A stretch of DNA of 12,503 nt from CAZWVA01 sp964636885 (GTDB lineage Bacteria > Desulfobacterota_D > UBA1144 > Nemesobacterales > CSP1-2). Shown piece by piece: positions 12,352-12,503 of the stretch. The translations under genes and the position numbers were made by a program. The notes beneath the pieces are model-generated. The model saw only the letters and a program-made list of their open reading frames with translations, did not search any database and was not told where the DNA came from. The stretch lies in assembly GCA_964636885.1 (NCBI GenBank), contig CAZWVA010000072.1, positions 1 through 12,503 of the forward strand, read 5' to 3'. Position 1 is the first letter of the stretch; every line of letters starts with the position of its first letter.

Positions 12352-12503
12352 GAAACTTGCAGACCGAATTAAACACGGCATCCGAGCCTGTCTGGAGGCT
12401 AGAGGTCAGGGACGCGATGTTTCAGACTGGCTAGACCATCTGTTCGGCCTGATAGACCTGCTAGAGGAGCAGTCCAGAACCGTTACAGTCCGTATGGGTA
12501 AGT
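12344..12503 (+). CDS. Partial gene, cut by the window end
   Basis: ATG 12344 overlaps the preceding stop by 8 nt and lies 6 nt after GGGAGG (12332-12337), so the start is well supported. The 53 visible residues (MDRKLADRIKHGIRACLEARGQGRDVSDWLDHLFGLIDLLEEQSRTV and on) read as a basic helical N-terminus and a leucine-rich helix. They are not enough to name a family. The frame is open to the last base. Confidence 0.6.
   Translation, partial: MDRKLADRIKHGIRACLEARGQGRDVSDWLDHLFGLIDLLEEQSRTVTVRMGK

Larger units (their letters stand above)
8647..12503. mobile_element. Left part of an integrated mobile element in tRNA-Ala(CGC)
   Basis: The left boundary is the orphan 3' half of a tRNA gene at 8647-8692. 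Everything to its right is on the + strand and has accessory-type content: an unknown gene, an AlpA/Xis-like HTH, a replication ATPase, an iteron array and unknown small genes. By the usual logic of tRNA integration, the element lies on the 5' side of the orphan 3' fragment, that is, to the right. The intact tRNA-Ala(CGC), on the minus strand, should stand beyond the right end. No integrase, capsid or conjugation gene is in view, so satellite, integrative-mobilizable element and prophage all remain open. Confidence 0.7.

Overview
The window looks like a scaffold from the genome of an uncultivated Gram-negative bacterium. It has a 16-base N run, a periplasmic murein endopeptidase with a signal peptide, and small lipoproteins. 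The mix of an ETF pair, an LLM-class flavin enzyme remnant, a YmdB-type phosphodiesterase and a Cys-form SelW-like protein would suit a Desulfobacterota- or Dadabacteria-like lineage. That placement is a low-confidence inference, because no rRNA or clear lineage marker is present.

Positions 1-6808 are ordinary chromosome. An electron transfer flavoprotein operon (etfB-etfA, +) sits behind a perfect 9-bp inverted repeat. It converges with glutamate racemase (murI, -) across a two-hairpin terminator region. MurI is divergent from a YmdB-family phosphodiesterase (+). A run of small + strand genes follows: a 95-residue conserved hypothetical, a SelW/Rdx-like protein, a DUF962/Mpo1-like membrane protein split by the assembly gap, murein endopeptidase MepA, and a metal-dependent cyclase-family hydrolase. 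The cyclase gene has a near-consensus promoter so close to its ATG that the mRNA is probably leaderless.

Positions 6809-8646 are a decayed accessory zone. It holds the C-terminal part of an AAA/OLD-type ATPase without Walker A, a long composite palindrome, two small lipoprotein-like genes (one with no good start), a previously unlisted 42-residue single-span membrane protein on the minus strand (8159-8287), and the C-terminal third of an LLM-class (F420-type) oxidoreductase.

Positions 8647-12503 look like the left end of an integrated mobile element. At 8647-8692 lies exactly the 3' half of a tRNA-Ala(CGC) gene (minus strand, anticodon loop through CCA) with no 5' half. This is the classic distal scar of integration into a tRNA gene. 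To its right all genes are on the + strand: an unrecognised 300-aa protein, an AlpA/excisionase-like HTH protein behind a perfect 13-bp palindrome, a replication protein (DnaB-N-like domain, RecA-like ATPase, C-terminal winged helix), an iteron array overlapping the 3' end of that gene (probable origin), and two unrecognised overlapping genes, the last cut by the window end. No integrase is visible. Layout HTH - Rep - origin next to a tRNA att site resembles phage satellites (PICI-like) or replicating integrative elements. This is the most novel part of the window.
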